DNA from: Alitta virens
Lineage: Eukaryota; Annelida; Polychaeta; Phyllodocida; Nereididae
Assembly: GCA_932294295.1 (NCBI GenBank)
Contig: OW028577.1
Location: forward strand, 4,679,001 to 4,743,000
DNA: 64,000 nucleotides
Direction of reading: 5' to 3'
The position numbers were made by a program, and so were the translations under genes. This document shows, one piece after another, positions 1 through 12,254 of the stretch; the stretch's first letter is position 1, and every line of letters starts with the position of its first letter. Under the pieces are notes generated by a model, which was not told the DNA's origin, made no database searches, and saw nothing but the letters and a program-made list of their open reading frames with translations.

Positions 1-217
1 AGAGAATCTATATTCAACAAACATTGCAAGCAAACATTAGGAAATACCAAAAAAGGAGTATTTATGCTTTAAGTGAGTGAATGAGTATTATGTTTGACAA
101 TATTCTCACTGATGAAGTAAGTCCATTGATAATATCACAATGGCTGTGGACAATGGTCAGTGTCGCAACGTGGTGCGAGTTCAAAAATATGACTGTATGA
201 ATGGTAAATTTGTGCAT

Positions 218-312
218 GTGTGTGTGTGAGTTATTGTTTAACGCCTCATCAGCACCTGAGTGGGCTATGTAGAGGCTCTCTAGGTTAAGATTGATTAACT
301 ATATTTGGTGTG
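218..312 (-). mobile_element. 3' tail fragment of an RNase H-type LINE
   Basis: This stretch of about 90 bp is nearly identical to the 3' end of the LINE at 14095-15119, including the (CA)n terminus on the minus strand. Only the extreme 3' end is present, so it is a severely 5'-truncated insertion. It carries no coding sequence. Confidence 0.75.
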
Positions 313-517
313 TGTGTGGTAAATCTGTGCATATATTGTTGTTTTGGCCATTGGACTAAACAATACTTAAAGGGCTTCTCTCCGTGACTGGGTGTGGCCC
401 AGGACATCTGCTTTGTTAATCCTGATTTTTTACCACAATAGGCCATATTAACGGGTCAGACATTTGCACAACTAGCCACTCGGTATTCACAACACATTGC
501 AACATTTGCAGGAATGA

Positions 518-706
518 CTAGGGTGATGTGGGTGATTAGGGCTTTACGTCCTGTATTTCTGCACCTGTTGGACTAATCAGGACTGGCAGGGACCATGGCA
601 ATGAGACGAAGGATGAAACAGCCATCCAACTTAGGCTTAGGAATTGAACCCGGGACCTAGCGGTTGGAAGCCCAGAGCGCTACCTCTGAGCTAGGCCCCC
701 GCCCTC
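518..706 (-). mobile_element. tRNA-derived SINE, copy 1
   Basis: Read on the minus strand, this has a tRNA-like head with an A-box-like TAGCTCAGAGGTAG (680-693) and a B-box-like GGTTCAATTCC (640-650), followed by an unrelated body. A second copy of the body and B box lies at 15990-16147. The two promoter boxes plus a repeated body are the hallmark of a Pol III SINE. The head does not fold as an intact tRNA, so it is not annotated as a tRNA gene. Confidence 0.75.
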
Positions 707-800
707 ATGCAGGATCGACTACAAAACTCAAATGTGATAAATGTGGCAATACTCAATTGTGACAAATGTGGCAATAATGATTGTAATTTTTTTCACACAG

Positions 801-3254
801 GTGATGGGCCTTACATTCCTGGCAGCAGGCACCAGCATTCCTGATCTTATCACCAGCGTCATTGTGGCCAAGAAGGGCTATGGGGACATGGCTGTATCCA
901 GTTCCATTGGAAGCAATATCTTTGATGTCACTGTTGGGTATGTACCAACATTCTCAGAATTAAGTGCACTTTTTACAGGTAACAGATCCATCCAGAAGCT
1001 GATGTAATCACATTGAATAGTCCAGTCCATCAAACTCATTCTATCTGTTTGATTCTGGCACCGTTTGTTCGCACCATTCATGTTCATATGCTCTACGAAC
1101 ACTGTCTTTGACATGCATACTAGCAATAAGAATACCTAATACACTTAGTTTCATAAAAAACGATTGACTCTAGACGGCTGTGGCGACCTATACCTGACTA
1201 TAATCTGAACATGCTAAAGCCAGCTGCTTCTGTCCACTTCTATAGCTAATAGTCGGCTTACATTTATCACTAGAAAAGTGTAAACACTGGCAAATGTAAG
1301 AAATTAATATAATATATCATAAATATGTACTTTTATAGATCCGGTTTTGAGTAGCCAGCAATGACAGCTTTGGCTAGGCTCAATTTGACGGGCCGTTTTT
1401 AATGAAACTAACTGTACATCTTAAAGAATCACCAGCAATCTATGTAAGATTTATCACTGGATATATCTCCTGTTTTGACATCCTGGCCTGAATAAAGAAA
1501 TAAAAGATTTAAGGATAAGTTACAACGGACAACTCAATACTCTCAAATATAAAAAAAATGTCTGAAGCAAAACAAATCCGACAGGGCAACTATGGAGATA
1601 TAAATCACTCATTTAAATTATCCAATACTTATTTCAGTTTTTAAGAGTTAAATTAAGACGGACCACTACTAACACACTGTGCCACCAAAACAAAACAAAA
1701 CATCATTAAATGGCCTTATAGCTGAAAATTGACAAGATAATTAAGTCCATTTACAATCATTGTGGTGTAATCAGTTATAGTTTGTTACAAACTTTGGATA
1801 GATTGTTGTTTGATGACAAGTAGCGGAGTAAGGGCGGGTGTACTTCTCTTTTGCACATGATTAATTACACTAGTGACCACCCCCCCCCCCCCCCCCAGTC
1901 TTCAACGGAGACTTAGCAGCGAAGCCAGCATGACTTGGTCCGTTAACTAATTGAGATAAATGATCTGACACGATTTTTCTTACCTGTCAGGCAGCAGGTA
2001 AATCAGGGTTACTAATGAAATCAAATATAATTAATACAGAATTCAACTAAAAAGCCTTCGAATTCATATTGATAATGACAATATTTAGTTCCAAGGCTTT
2101 ATATGCAAGGTTTTCCAACCTTCAGCTTTTAAAGATTAATTGGTCTTTAAAAACGATAATTCAATTAGACGAAGTTCAGTAAGACGTTTGTGGCAAGCAG
2201 GTGAATGCCTCAAATGTAATTACAAATATGAGATTTCTGAAATGGTTCAAGATTGTACCAACATTCATAAATGTCATTTCACATATTCTAGGAAATTAAA
2301 GTGAAGATCACTCACCAACAATCAGTCTCACAGTCATTTAATATTGTGTGAGGTTATCTCATAGTCTTTGCTTTAATAGTATGGAGTCACAAGAGAATGT
2401 GACTCTATAGTAATATGCTACGTCCAAATTTATCCTTCAATATACAAGAATGTTCGTTTTTATATTTGGTAAAAGAAAAGAACCATCATATCGAGATATA
2501 CCATTGGGCATTAGAAACCATTCTCAAAATCAGAATCTGAGCATCCATAGACATTCAATCATTTTCACTAAATCTAGACTAATATGACATCTCTTAAAGT
2601 TGCACTGTCTGTCAAATTTGCAATTTTCTAAGACACTATCAAACTGTTGAAAATTACCTTTATTAATCAAGGCACACTAAATTTGTGTGAATTAATGATT
2701 TTATAAGACATAAATTACTTAAAAATAAATTATACATTGAGAGAAAATCCAGACCAAAACATTGGAAACACAATGGAAATGACATCATCACCATTGTTCA
2801 GTATTGTGACGTCATCACTGGGTTTGTTTACATATTGAGTTTTTGATGGCATGAAAAACTAATATTTATATTATTTATTGTAAATTAAAACTAAATTGTT
2901 GTGCTAAAGTTGGTATGTAATGGTGAAAAATATCATGACACAAGAAGTCAGTATTGTATATATCATTATTTTAATGTGCAAATTTGACAGACTGTGCACC
3001 TTTAATGTTTCAGGCTGCCGCTGCCCTGGATCCTGTTTGGACTGATCGAGAAAGCACCTTACGTGGTGAACAGCAAGGGAATGTTCTGTTCCATCCTCCT
3101 CCTCTTCATCATGATGATATTGATCATTGTCATGATTGCTGCTTTTCGATGGAGAATGAACAAGGCCATGGGAATCACTATGCTTTTCAGTTACTTCGTT
3201 TTCCTCACTTTGAGTCTCTTGTTGGAATATGAGAAGATAAAATGTCCAGTTTAA
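801..3254 (+). CDS. Potassium-dependent Na+/Ca2+ exchanger (SLC24/NCKX), last two exons
   Basis: Partial gene; 5' exons lie left of the window. Exons are 801-937 and 3014-3254, joined in phase 2 (GG|G, Gly), with a GT donor at 938 and an AG acceptor at 3012-3013. Exon 1 encodes the alpha-2 repeat: [12 protein letters not shown], with the acidic residue needed for cation transport, then GSNIFD. Exon 2 starts LPLPW and encodes the last hydrophobic helices, ending KIKCPV-stop. NCKX proteins swap Na+ for Ca2+ plus K+ at the plasma membrane; the alpha repeats form the ion-binding core. The order of motifs and the C-terminal length match NCKX1-4 as I know them; the paralogue cannot be assigned. A 404-bp MITE occupies the 3' end of the intervening intron and ends 12 bp before exon 2. 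Confidence 0.93.
1146..1409. mobile_element. MITE family A, copy 1 (about 264 bp)
   Basis: The element has inverted ends AGTTTCATAAAAAACG and CGTTTTTAATGAAACT and no coding potential. Related copies are at 15163-15986 (interrupted by a LINE) and about 45255-45621. It lies in the NCKX intron. Confidence 0.7.
2598..3001. mobile_element. TTAA-flanked MITE (piggyBac-like), copy 1
   Basis: A 404-bp non-coding element flanked by TTAA at 2594-2597 and 3002-3005. Inverted ends read AGTTGCACTGTCTGTCAAAT and, reversed, AGGTGCACAGTCTGTCAAAT. TTAA target duplication is typical of piggyBac-type transposition. A second copy at 34555-34959 is in opposite orientation. Its right end is 12 bp before the last NCKX exon, so the splice acceptor sits right at the element boundary. 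Confidence 0.85.
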
Positions 3255-6200
3255 GTCAACGGAATCGACTAGCATTTCCATTGGGTCGGACACTAACTCG
3301 TCGGTGACGCCCGGTCAACAGTGATCCTTCTCTTAGCGAAATTGGAGAATTCAGTAGGGACCTTTTTATTGTACCGTTCTCCAAAATCAAAACAGTAACA
3401 TATTTTGTGTGCATATAATTATAAGCCTATTTAATTATTATTAATCATAAGCCGTCCTTCCGTTTATTGCTTCAACGAATATCCCGTCCATCTCTTCTTC
3501 AACCTAAATAACAACGGAACTATCCGTCCATCTGAGAGAAGTTTTCCAATGAATGTCTACTGTCTTAAATTCTATCCTTTGATATATGAGGCTGTTTATA
3601 GTTATTATATACATTCCCACGTGATTGTTACCCTGCCAAAGATGAAATACTGCACTCAAATGTTATAATACTTACTGTGTTATATGACTGACACCAATGT
3701 AAAATAATGTCACTTCAACTGTTAATAGTAACATGGAGTCTAGATGTTTGCATAGCTTTGCTATGTACTTTTAAAACCATGCAGTTTTATGATGTATAAT
3801 TACTGTAAATTCATTAGTATATGGAGTGAAGTTTTATAGGTGTCTTTTTTTATTTTAAATTTTTCAATGTTATTAAATTGCACAACCTTAATGCCTCATT
3901 CCCTCAGACCTCGAGTAGATGATCTATCCTTCTTTTTATTTTAAGATGTTGAATTTTGTAAATTATCTATATATATATTGAATGTGATTGTACGTGTTCA
4001 AGACGTTAGTGAGCTTGTGATATCTTTCTGCATCTTCATCCGTCCAAATCTACTTGTCTTTCTCCTCTACACCTTTAGGTTAGAAACCAGTCCTACTACT
4101 AGATTTGTTGATATTACCGTCTTTACCCGATTGATATTTTTATCGAGATTTGTTGAGATATTACCGTCTTTACCCGACTGCACACTAGGGTCGTGTAACA
4201 CTTCCATATGGCATCAGAGCCAGTGTCAAAATGAGACTGTTGTCTATTTAAAGGTTAAAATTACGTGCGATCTACTTTTCATGGTCATATTTTTATCGAG
4301 ATTTGTTGATATTACCGTCTTTACCCGACTGCACACTAGGGTCGTGTAACACTTCTGTATGGCATCTGAGCCAGCATCAAAATGAGACTGATGTCTATTT
4401 AAAGGTTAAAATTACGCAAGATCTACTTTTCATGGTCAACACAATGTACTCAAGTAAATGTCAAGCTCTTTCTAGGAATATTTCATTTTGAGGGTTATAC
4501 TGTCTCATCATGAAAAAGCCTTTGACCTGGTGTCAAAGCGAGTCGATTTTTAGGGTTACATTAGGCTTACATGTATTTTTCAAGTTCAATTTACCCTTAA
4601 ATACAAAAGGGGGTGCATTCTTCCTGAGGTCCTGGTTAGAAAAAAACTATAGTAATTCAATTTTCTTCCTTTTTAAATATGTCTTGGCATACTCAATGGA
4701 GGTTATTTGTGACATAAGAGCAAATAACATTGTTTGGTAATACTCAAGGGACATAATAATTTCAAAATGTACAATATTATTTTGAAAATACATCTCCAAA
4801 TACTCATCATTATCTAAACAAAGTTTACATTTCCTAAGTTGATAACACTCGTTGAATCATTCATGGAAGTATACAGAAATGTGCACACAATTTTTATGAA
4901 ATCAACTATTTAGATTGTATGAAAGCAATTTTTGTCTTACATCAATTTTGACAGGGGCTTACCAGGTAAACAAAGTCTAAAACATCATAACAAGGCTGTC
5001 ATTTCTTCCTTATTGAAAACAGGGATGATCCACCCTGACATGAGTAATTGGTAATTGATTAAATCCTTTGATAACCAATTGATTAGTGATGTAGCAGTAC
5101 ACAACAGAGACCTTATGACTGAAGGTGATGTTTTAAAACAGTTTCAATGCTTTATAGATGACGTCAGTGATGTTTTTTCACCAAAACATACACACTTACT
5201 AAATCAGTCATTTCAATGTGAATTACAAATACATTGATATGGCAGTATTCTTAGGCAATTAGATGTAAGAAATTGTTATATATCTATGAAATATGAATGG
5301 CGATCGATATCCGCTGCAGTGACATTTCGCTGTCGTTCGATCTTTGGATGGATTTAACTTTCCACATTTTGTTCCGCAACGTACCAGGAATATTGGTTTG
5401 CCAACTCTTCTTCTTTGTTCCCAAGAGCTGAAGAGATCATTAAAAGATTCTATTGACCACAGAATAAGCGTTTCCATGGCAACACATTGCACCTGAACAG
5501 AGCTGGTCTCAGTTTCCTGTTAGTTAGCCCGAGATTCTCTGCACATCGTAAGCTTGCCGTTCAAAATGTCAGGAATGGCTGTACTGGCATATTTCATGTT
5601 TAATAAGCTGTAAATGAGCATTGTACACAAATATTACTCATCTATAAATTTGATTTCCGCCTAAGTTTTCGTTTAATTTTTCATATTATAAAAGACAACC
5701 GGACTTTTAAATCACCACCGTAAGTCAAATTCTCTAATTTAGTAACAATTTGACTATCAATAAATCGAATGAGATGACATCTAACCTGAGTGTGCAGAGT
5801 ATCTCGTACTGGCACTCTATAAAATTTGATACAAAACTAGTCTTGTAATGGAGTGTATAGTTACATCCCATTAACACATTGTGAGTGTGATGTCGACAAT
5901 ACCCTTCTCTTATTATCTGATATGGGCTAAATGCATAAATAATTGCTAGTAGAGAACTCGCACTTTATTAATATTACTAAGGAGCAAAAAAAGTTATCAT
6001 GGTTGTGAGGTTGTCCACTTGCAAAAACTGTATTAATACAAAACAGCAGTTCAATTTAGAGATTACATGATATTTATATATTGCAAAAATTACAGGTATA
6101 TTTTCAAAATTAAAAATGTTACAATGTTAAATTAGTCTAATGATCTATTTTAGAAGATAATTATTTTATCCCCGTGCCAAATATGACATTTAATTTGTTA

Positions 6201-8320
6201 TATTTTACTTCACATTGAATCTTTCTATCACAAATTTTATTATATATTGTAAACTACTGCACTACTTAGCAAAAATGAAAATATCAATACTTTACTAATT
6301 ATATCTGAACAACAACTCATATATTGTAAGATATTTTATTTTCTGCTTCACAATTATCCTATCACTAAACAGCACCTTTATGTTTCCAGTTTTCCTTTAC
6401 TTAACTATCCAAGGCAGTGCAGTGTTATTAATTTTTTTATTTAATTGTCTCTCGTTTGAAGTTGTGAGCACAAAGGCTATTTCTGTTATGTAAATGGCTG
6501 GGATGTGGAACTATGGTCTGTTTAAAGCTCATTGATGAGCTTTATCCTGCAGGATGGTAATTGTTTTAAATGACCTTTAAATGACCTTAAGGATTGTGTA
6601 ACTTGCTTTTCCTACGACAAGGGACTCCACTCTCTGTCCCATGTAATGCTTGTACAAAACCTCAAGGAAAATTTGCATTGCTTTTAAATGTTACATATAT
6701 ATTCTATAAAGCAGTTGTCTACATTGTTTAATACCATTTTTTTTGCCATAAATTTTCCGATGTACATATCCATGATATTAATATATTAGGTGAAGTGAAT
6801 TGTGCGTAGCTTTTTGATTTGATAGAATGACTGCATGCACAAATTAAGAGTATATTTAAATTAATATAATAAAAGTACAATAATGACAGCTATGGCCGAG
6901 CAACTCATGCAGTGTGTTAGGCATTATGTACTTCCAAAATATGCTTCAAATTTGCAATATATCCGAGGCCCAAAGATTATAATGTACAGAGGTATGTCGA
7001 ATAAGTATTACTGGAATGTTTATATTATGAAGGAGACAAGGCTTCTCTATTTTTGGGCTTGTGCCTATTCGACGAAGAATGTTTTCCAATAAAATACTGC
7101 ATATTTATGGCTTATATTCATAATTATAACAATCCTTACTATAAAATATTATTTGTCAATATGATTATTAACAGACTATGTAATGTTATTATTGATCATA
7201 CAGTTAATTGCCTATGTTTATATTTGGCGACACGATGCTCTGTTTTTGTCCATTTAATACTCTTAATGTAAGCTCACAAGTTTCCTCAGCGTTGCAGGTG
7301 TAAATCAAGTATTTTGCTTGTCTTCAATTTGCTTATTTTACAATGAATATGAATTTACCTTTTGAAACCACTATGAGAATTTTTAATTAGTTTTTCCTCA
7401 ATAAAGAGGTAACCACAATTTCAATGTTTTTGGCTTTTTCTTTATCTAATTATTTACTACAATGTTTATCTATAGCATTGTCTCAATTGTTCAATGTGAA
7501 GGTCTGAGACTTTGCTCAAATAATGACCAGCTGCGAGAGGCAAACGTGATGACGAGATGATAAGGCTAAGAGACTTGTTTATCGTTGAATGATTACCCCA
7601 GGTATTTAACAAGCCCACAAAACAACACTCAGTTTAAAGCAATGTCCATCATAATGCCACATAAACACTGTGTGCTGTCACCAGCGACCTAATTATGGAC
7701 ATTCTTTGCTAGTTTACCTAGTAAAACAAAATGATTGGTTAAACTGTGTAGGCGATGGGCTGAGTACAGATTTAATAAATCTTCTCTTAAAAATACAAGG
7801 CAATTTTCTGAATTGCCTGCTTGTCAGAACAAGAATTGCGTAAACTCCGCACATGAACATCTAATTATTCTGTAATTAATTGTTAGGCCTTTAATACCAT
7901 AAGCAAGCCTATAGACTATAAGAGAAATTAATAAATTTAAACTTTAGATGAGTAAAGGAGCAAAACCTGTACATAATTATGATCTGATTTGAGGAAAGGA
8001 GCAAAATAAGCCGTCATTTGTCGCTGTAGGCGTTGTAGTTGCCGAGTTATCAAATCAAATGACCATCTGCATGTGGGACATCCAGAGTGTAGTCATTCAC
8101 ATGGAACATTGAATTATCAGCACACTATACTGTGTCGCTGCTGGGTCAGGTAAAAACTGCTTGATATGGTATGGACTCCAAACCCGACCACGTCTGCCTC
8201 AGTCAGCTGGATTAATCACAACCTAGGTAGCAATTGACATCATATGGACGTACGCCTTATGTGGGCCACATCGGACCAACATTGGGCCATGTTATCAGAG
8301 AAAAGACAATCGCTGCTGCA
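3255..8320. other. AT-rich non-coding stretch (NCKX 3' UTR and intergenic)
   Basis: Apart from the 153-bp tandem duplication at 4099-4440, I see no convincing gene here. Short open frames lack splice context and family resemblance. A short fragment at about 7524-7610 is shared with 39320-39420 and 63518-63612, so it is an interspersed repeat. Confidence 0.6.
4099..4440. repeat. About 153-bp tandem duplication
   Basis: A unit beginning ATTTTTATCGAGATTTGTTG occurs at 4136 and again at 4289, about 153 bp apart, with only scattered differences. A partial third copy precedes it at 4099-4133. Small open frames crossing the units reflect the duplication. Confidence 0.8.
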
Positions 8321-8337
8321 ACAGTGCTGTGTCAATT

Positions 8338-8524
8338 ATCTAGGAACTCTCCGAGACTACTGCGTCAGTACGGAAGTAGAGTCTGTGACAGTAGTGTCAG
8401 TAACTGAGTAGTTTCTATCTCGGAACTCTCTGACAGTTGTCAGTAACTGGGTATTTTCTATCTAGGAACTCTCTGACAGTACTGTGTCAGTAACTGGGTA
8501 GTTTCTATATTATCTCTCTGACAG
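8338..8524. repeat. About 45-50 bp tandem repeat, left part
   Basis: Units of the form GTCAGTAACTGGGTAGTTTC plus ACTCTCTGACAGTACTGT repeat three to four times imperfectly. The array resumes at 9764-9910 beyond the mariner element, so the transposon inserted into an existing satellite. Confidence 0.75.
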
Positions 8525-8526
8525 TA

Positions 8527-9761
8527 CAGGGTGCACCAAAAAAAATTGCACACTCAGGCAAAGACAAACACAACGCAACATCACAGTCATATTACATAAA
8601 TTTGTATTAATACTTTTAACGCCTGCTGTAAGGAAACATACTGCAATAATTATTTTTAAATTCTTCCCCCCTTTGCTGCGATAACGGCCTCTAATCGACC
8701 TCTGAATACACGACAAGTCCTCCTAATATAGTCCGAGGTCATCTTCTTCCAGGCATTGGTGACTGACTTCCTCAGGGACTCCACTGATGCATGGGATGTC
8801 TTGCAGGCACTGGCCTCAACTGTTGCCCAAACACTGTAGTCCAGCGGGTTGAGGTCAGGACTTTGTGGAGGCCACATCTGTTTATGCCAGAAGGCTGTCA
8901 GATTAGTTTCCATCCACTCTTGCGTTTTTTTGGATGTGTGCACAGGAGCCCCATCCTGCTGGAAGACATAATTCTTGTCAGGATAGTGAGACTCCACCCA
9001 TGGCTTGACTTTGGTGCAAAGAATGTCGAGGTAGGCCTCTGTGTTGATCTTCACTCCAGATGGTATGAACACCGGGGGCATCTTCTGACCATCAGATGCA
9101 ATGAGGCCAAACACCATCACAGATGCTGGGTGCTTTGTGGTGTTTGTGTACTTCACAGCATCACTGTAGTTCCCAGGATCATTCCCAATCCATCTGTCAT
9201 TTCTGCGATTGGAGCAAGCATCTACAGTGAAGATCTTCTCGTCTGTGAACAACTTTCTGGGGTTCAGTCAGCAGAGGCACCTTTCTTCTTGCCCTTGACT
9301 TCATTTTCAGATCTTCTTTAACAATCCTCCTTATGGATGTAACACTGATCTCAAGGTCAGACGCCATCTTTCTCATTGACCTCACAGGATTTGCCTTCAG
9401 TCGACGTTTCACCTTGTTTGTAATGGCTCTAGTCCTCACAGACCGAGGTCGACCAGAGCCAGGTTTTCTCTCATTGCTCCCTCTAACTTTCATCCTGTTT
9501 TTTACATCATAAACTGTCCTACGGGAGATTCCCAACTGTCTTGCAATGGCTGTAGGACTCACTCCGGCATGCAATAAATCAGGTACAGTTGACGTTTTCT
9601 TCCTTTTCTTTGGAGCATTTGCTCAATTAAAGAAAGTTACAAGTAAAATGTACTTAAGGGATGTTTGACAAAATTAAAAACATTCAAAGCATTTAAGGTG
9701 ACCTAAATTAGCAGCTTTGCTAACTATAAACAAAGTGTGCACTTTTTTTTGGTGCACCCTG
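8527..9761 (-). mobile_element. Tc1/mariner transposon, DD37D type, degenerate
   Basis: A 1235-bp element flanked by TA (8525-8526 and 9762-9763). It has inverted repeats of about 28 bp starting CAGGGTGCACC at both ends. The only coding content is a broken transposase on the minus strand. Length, TA duplication and terminal repeats all fit a Tc1/mariner element. Whether the terminal repeats alone could still be mobilised in trans is unknown. Confidence 0.93.
8656..9574 (-). pseudogene. Tc1/mariner transposase, frameshifted and internally deleted
   Basis: The N-terminal frame (9574-9197) has helix-turn-helix DNA-binding segments (GISRRTVYDVKNRM and ISVTSIRRIVKEDL) with a GRPR motif between them. 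The catalytic part (9252-8656) is in another frame. It has the first Asp in FTDEK, the second in QQDGAPVHT and the third in NPLDYSVW. I count 37 residues between the last two, i.e. DD37D. Around 9253-9262 the reading frame shifts. The linker normally found between the DNA-binding part and FTDEK also appears shortened. The protein is therefore not functional as read. Confidence 0.9.
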
Positions 9762-9763
9762 TA

Positions 9764-10070
9764 CTGTGTCAGTAACGGTAGTTTCTATATTATCTGGACA
9801 ATATTTGTCATCACGTGATCTCTCACCACTGATCTGATTGGTTGTCAATAAGAAAGCAACATTTGATTATTACCACAGTACTGCGAGTAGCTTCTATATT
9901 ATCCGGACAGTACTGTGTCCAACAACAAAAAACCCCAAGACAGGTTACTGACCCCATCCCTGTGATCTCAAACAGATGTTATATATAATTGGCTGGTGAT
10001 CTCTAACAGATGTTCCGATTGGCTGGTGTCAGTAAGAGAGCCTAATTATTACCAAAGTACTCTGTCAACA
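9764..10070. repeat. Satellite continuing right of the mariner element
   Basis: This is the continuation of the repeat at 8338-8524 (ACTGTGTCAGTAACGGTAGT and variants). It degrades into a duplicated GTGATCTC-AACAGATGTT-ATTGGCTGG motif near 9961-10025. Confidence 0.6.
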
Positions 10071-10850
10071 GACACTTTAATGACAAAATGTAGAAGCTGA
10101 CGAAGACAATATAATACAATAACTGGGCTTCGAACCCCACAATTAGAAGTACAGCCAAGAAAATCTAATAAAACCAATAGGAATTTTGGTTCCAGGCAGT
10201 CCCTTCAATCAAATCAATGCACGTACACCTAACACATGCATAGAAGTACCACCAGAAGGCAGCACTGTAATTGGCCGATTCATGCACCACATTGTGTGAT
10301 TCTAATCTGCTCGCTGACTGTCTTCAAATCCAGTCGATTTCCTAGCAAATTTACAATTTTGTAAACCTTTAGAGTTTGAAATATATGTATATAAACAAAG
10401 ACTACTGTTCCAGCTTCCAAATGTGGTTAAATTGGTGCCAATAGAACATAACGAAGTAGGAAGCAATGCTATCTTATAATCAGCCTGAAAAGTGGTTAAT
10501 TGAAGTTTGATCAGCTGTGGTGTGATCAGGTAACGCGGCAGTTACTCGCACAACTTTTCCCGGTGATTATTGACAGCAACCCTCATCTAATAAATTTAAT
10601 CATGTTCAAAATCATAAAGCATAGTACGTGTGTACAACTTTCGTGCATATACCTATTTGCTTAAACTTTCTGATATAATTTTTCGCATCAAAAGGTTTGA
10701 AAACACATTATATAAATTTAAAGCACCTGGTAGTTTAAGATAGCGGATGAGATGAAGCAGTTGCCTTCTGAAATAGAAGCAGAGTGCAAGAAAAGCACCC
10801 TTGTAGTGAAAAGATCTGCAAAGAAACATCATTGAATCCTGACCAAGTCA

Positions 10851-11090
10851 AGAGTGGTTCGACAGAACAGGGAAACACTTAGATGGTTAGTCTGAATCAC
10901 AGACACCCACAGAGTCGTTCAACGGAACAGGGAAACACGTAGATGGTTAGTCTGAATCACAGACACCCACAGAGTGGTTCAACGGAACAGGGAAACACTT
11001 AGATGGTTAGTCTGAATCACAGACACCCACAGAGTGGTTCAACGGAACAGGGAAACACGTAGACGGTTCGTCGGAATCACAGACACCCAC
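10851..11090. repeat. 60-bp tandem repeat, four copies
   Basis: Exactly 60-bp units start at 10851, 10911, 10971 and 11031, each containing GGAACAGGGAAACAC and GAATCACAGACACCCAC. Although the period is a multiple of three, each forward frame contains a stop, so the array is not coding on the plus strand. It lies just upstream of the Copia relic. Confidence 0.9.
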
Positions 11091-11639
11091 AGCACTGCTT
11101 AGATTGTCATTGATTGACCTGATCTTACGACCTGAGGGCTCACATCCCCACAAACACAAGAGTTTTTCAACCTCGGGCTGATGAAGAAACCAGCCATCAG
11201 GATGGTAGTAGAAGCCACCAAAGATAGATGGTGAACAGGAATATCTTGAAAGAAACTCTTGAGAGAAATGGTGTACTTAGACATTGTCAAGATGCCTGCT
11301 TAACCCTGCAGAATGGTGTAACAAAAGACTTCACAACAACTGAAATAGAATGTTTTGTCCTTAATTGCTAAGCGAAGAAAGGTTGGTGACACAAGAAAAC
11401 ATTTACCACGGCAGAAAACAGAAGGATAAGCAAACAGTGATGAAAGCAGACCAAAGTGTGCTTCACAGATTAATTTTGCTTATGAGGCTGGTAGAGAGGT
11501 TGATTTTTAGAAAGTGTTGGTGCATGAATTGATGCCTGTTCTGGTATCCATGGTGGAAATAAATGGCATTTTAAAGACTGTAGTCAAGGCATTGCTAGCA
11601 GATAAACTGCATGATGGGTATAGGTTCTGTCATCATAGA

Positions 11640-12120
11640 TGGCAGTTCATGGCAGTTCGTGCCTATAATTTTAACTGATGTTATTGACATATATCGAAGG
11701 ATGAATGGAAGAAGTTCGAACCTAAGTCCAGGAAATGCCTCTGCCTTGGTTACGGAAACTGTGTGACGAGGTACCACCTCTATGGTGTCATTATAAAAGT
11801 AATTTACATTTGATATGTTATCTTCAGTGAGCTGAAAGCCTGGATTTTGGGATGCCTACAGAGTGCCATGCGAGTTTGCCTGCTATGGAGAATGCTCCAG
11901 GGGAGGGACCCATATGATCAGAGCGAGAAAGACATCCATCTTATTTGTGGGAGTCTGCCATGAAGGAGATGCATGCAGTCTCTCCAGAAGAACAGTGTCT
12001 GAGACTTGGTAGAAAGGCTGTAAAGTGGTCGGAAGTAAAATGGGTATTCAAGATTGGAGCAGATGGAACAGCTCAGCAACACAAGGCATGGCTTGTCGCA
12101 CAAGGATTACCATAAAAATG
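11640..12120 (+). pseudogene. Ty1/Copia retrotransposon relic (integrase end to reverse transcriptase start)
   Basis: Forward translation gives HISKDEWKKFEPKSRK then CLCLGYG around 11692-11765, the conserved end of the Copia integrase region. Further on, around 11936-12110, it gives a degenerate N-terminal reverse transcriptase motif (WESAMKEMHAV ... VKWVFKIGADG ... HKAWLVAQGL). Stops and gaps interrupt the reading. No long terminal repeats were recognised. It is a dead fragment. Confidence 0.75.
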
Positions 12121-12254
12121 TCACTGGAATGTGGTTTATGCCGATTGTAACACTGTTACACTAATCATTATTAAATAATATCATACGATGCTGGACAACT
12201 TTTCATTGCTGCAAGGTGGTGACAAGGACTTGAGCTGGATCCATCTTAGCTGGC

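Noticed and set aside
640..693. Possible tRNA gene on the minus strand
   Set aside because: A and B boxes are present but the arms do not pair as a tRNA and the unit is fused to a repeated SINE body.
2904..3293. 129-residue minus-strand frame over the last NCKX exon
   Set aside because: It is antisense to a well-supported exon and runs into the MITE.
5055..5237. 60-residue frame between NCKX and the satellites
   Set aside because: No motif or neighbouring exon supports it; AT-rich chance frame is likelier.
8791..9321. 176-residue plus-strand frame
   Set aside because: Antisense to the mariner transposase.
10851..11090. Regularly spaced 60-bp repeats as a possible CRISPR array
   Set aside because: The units are contiguous with no unique spacers, and the genome is eukaryotic.
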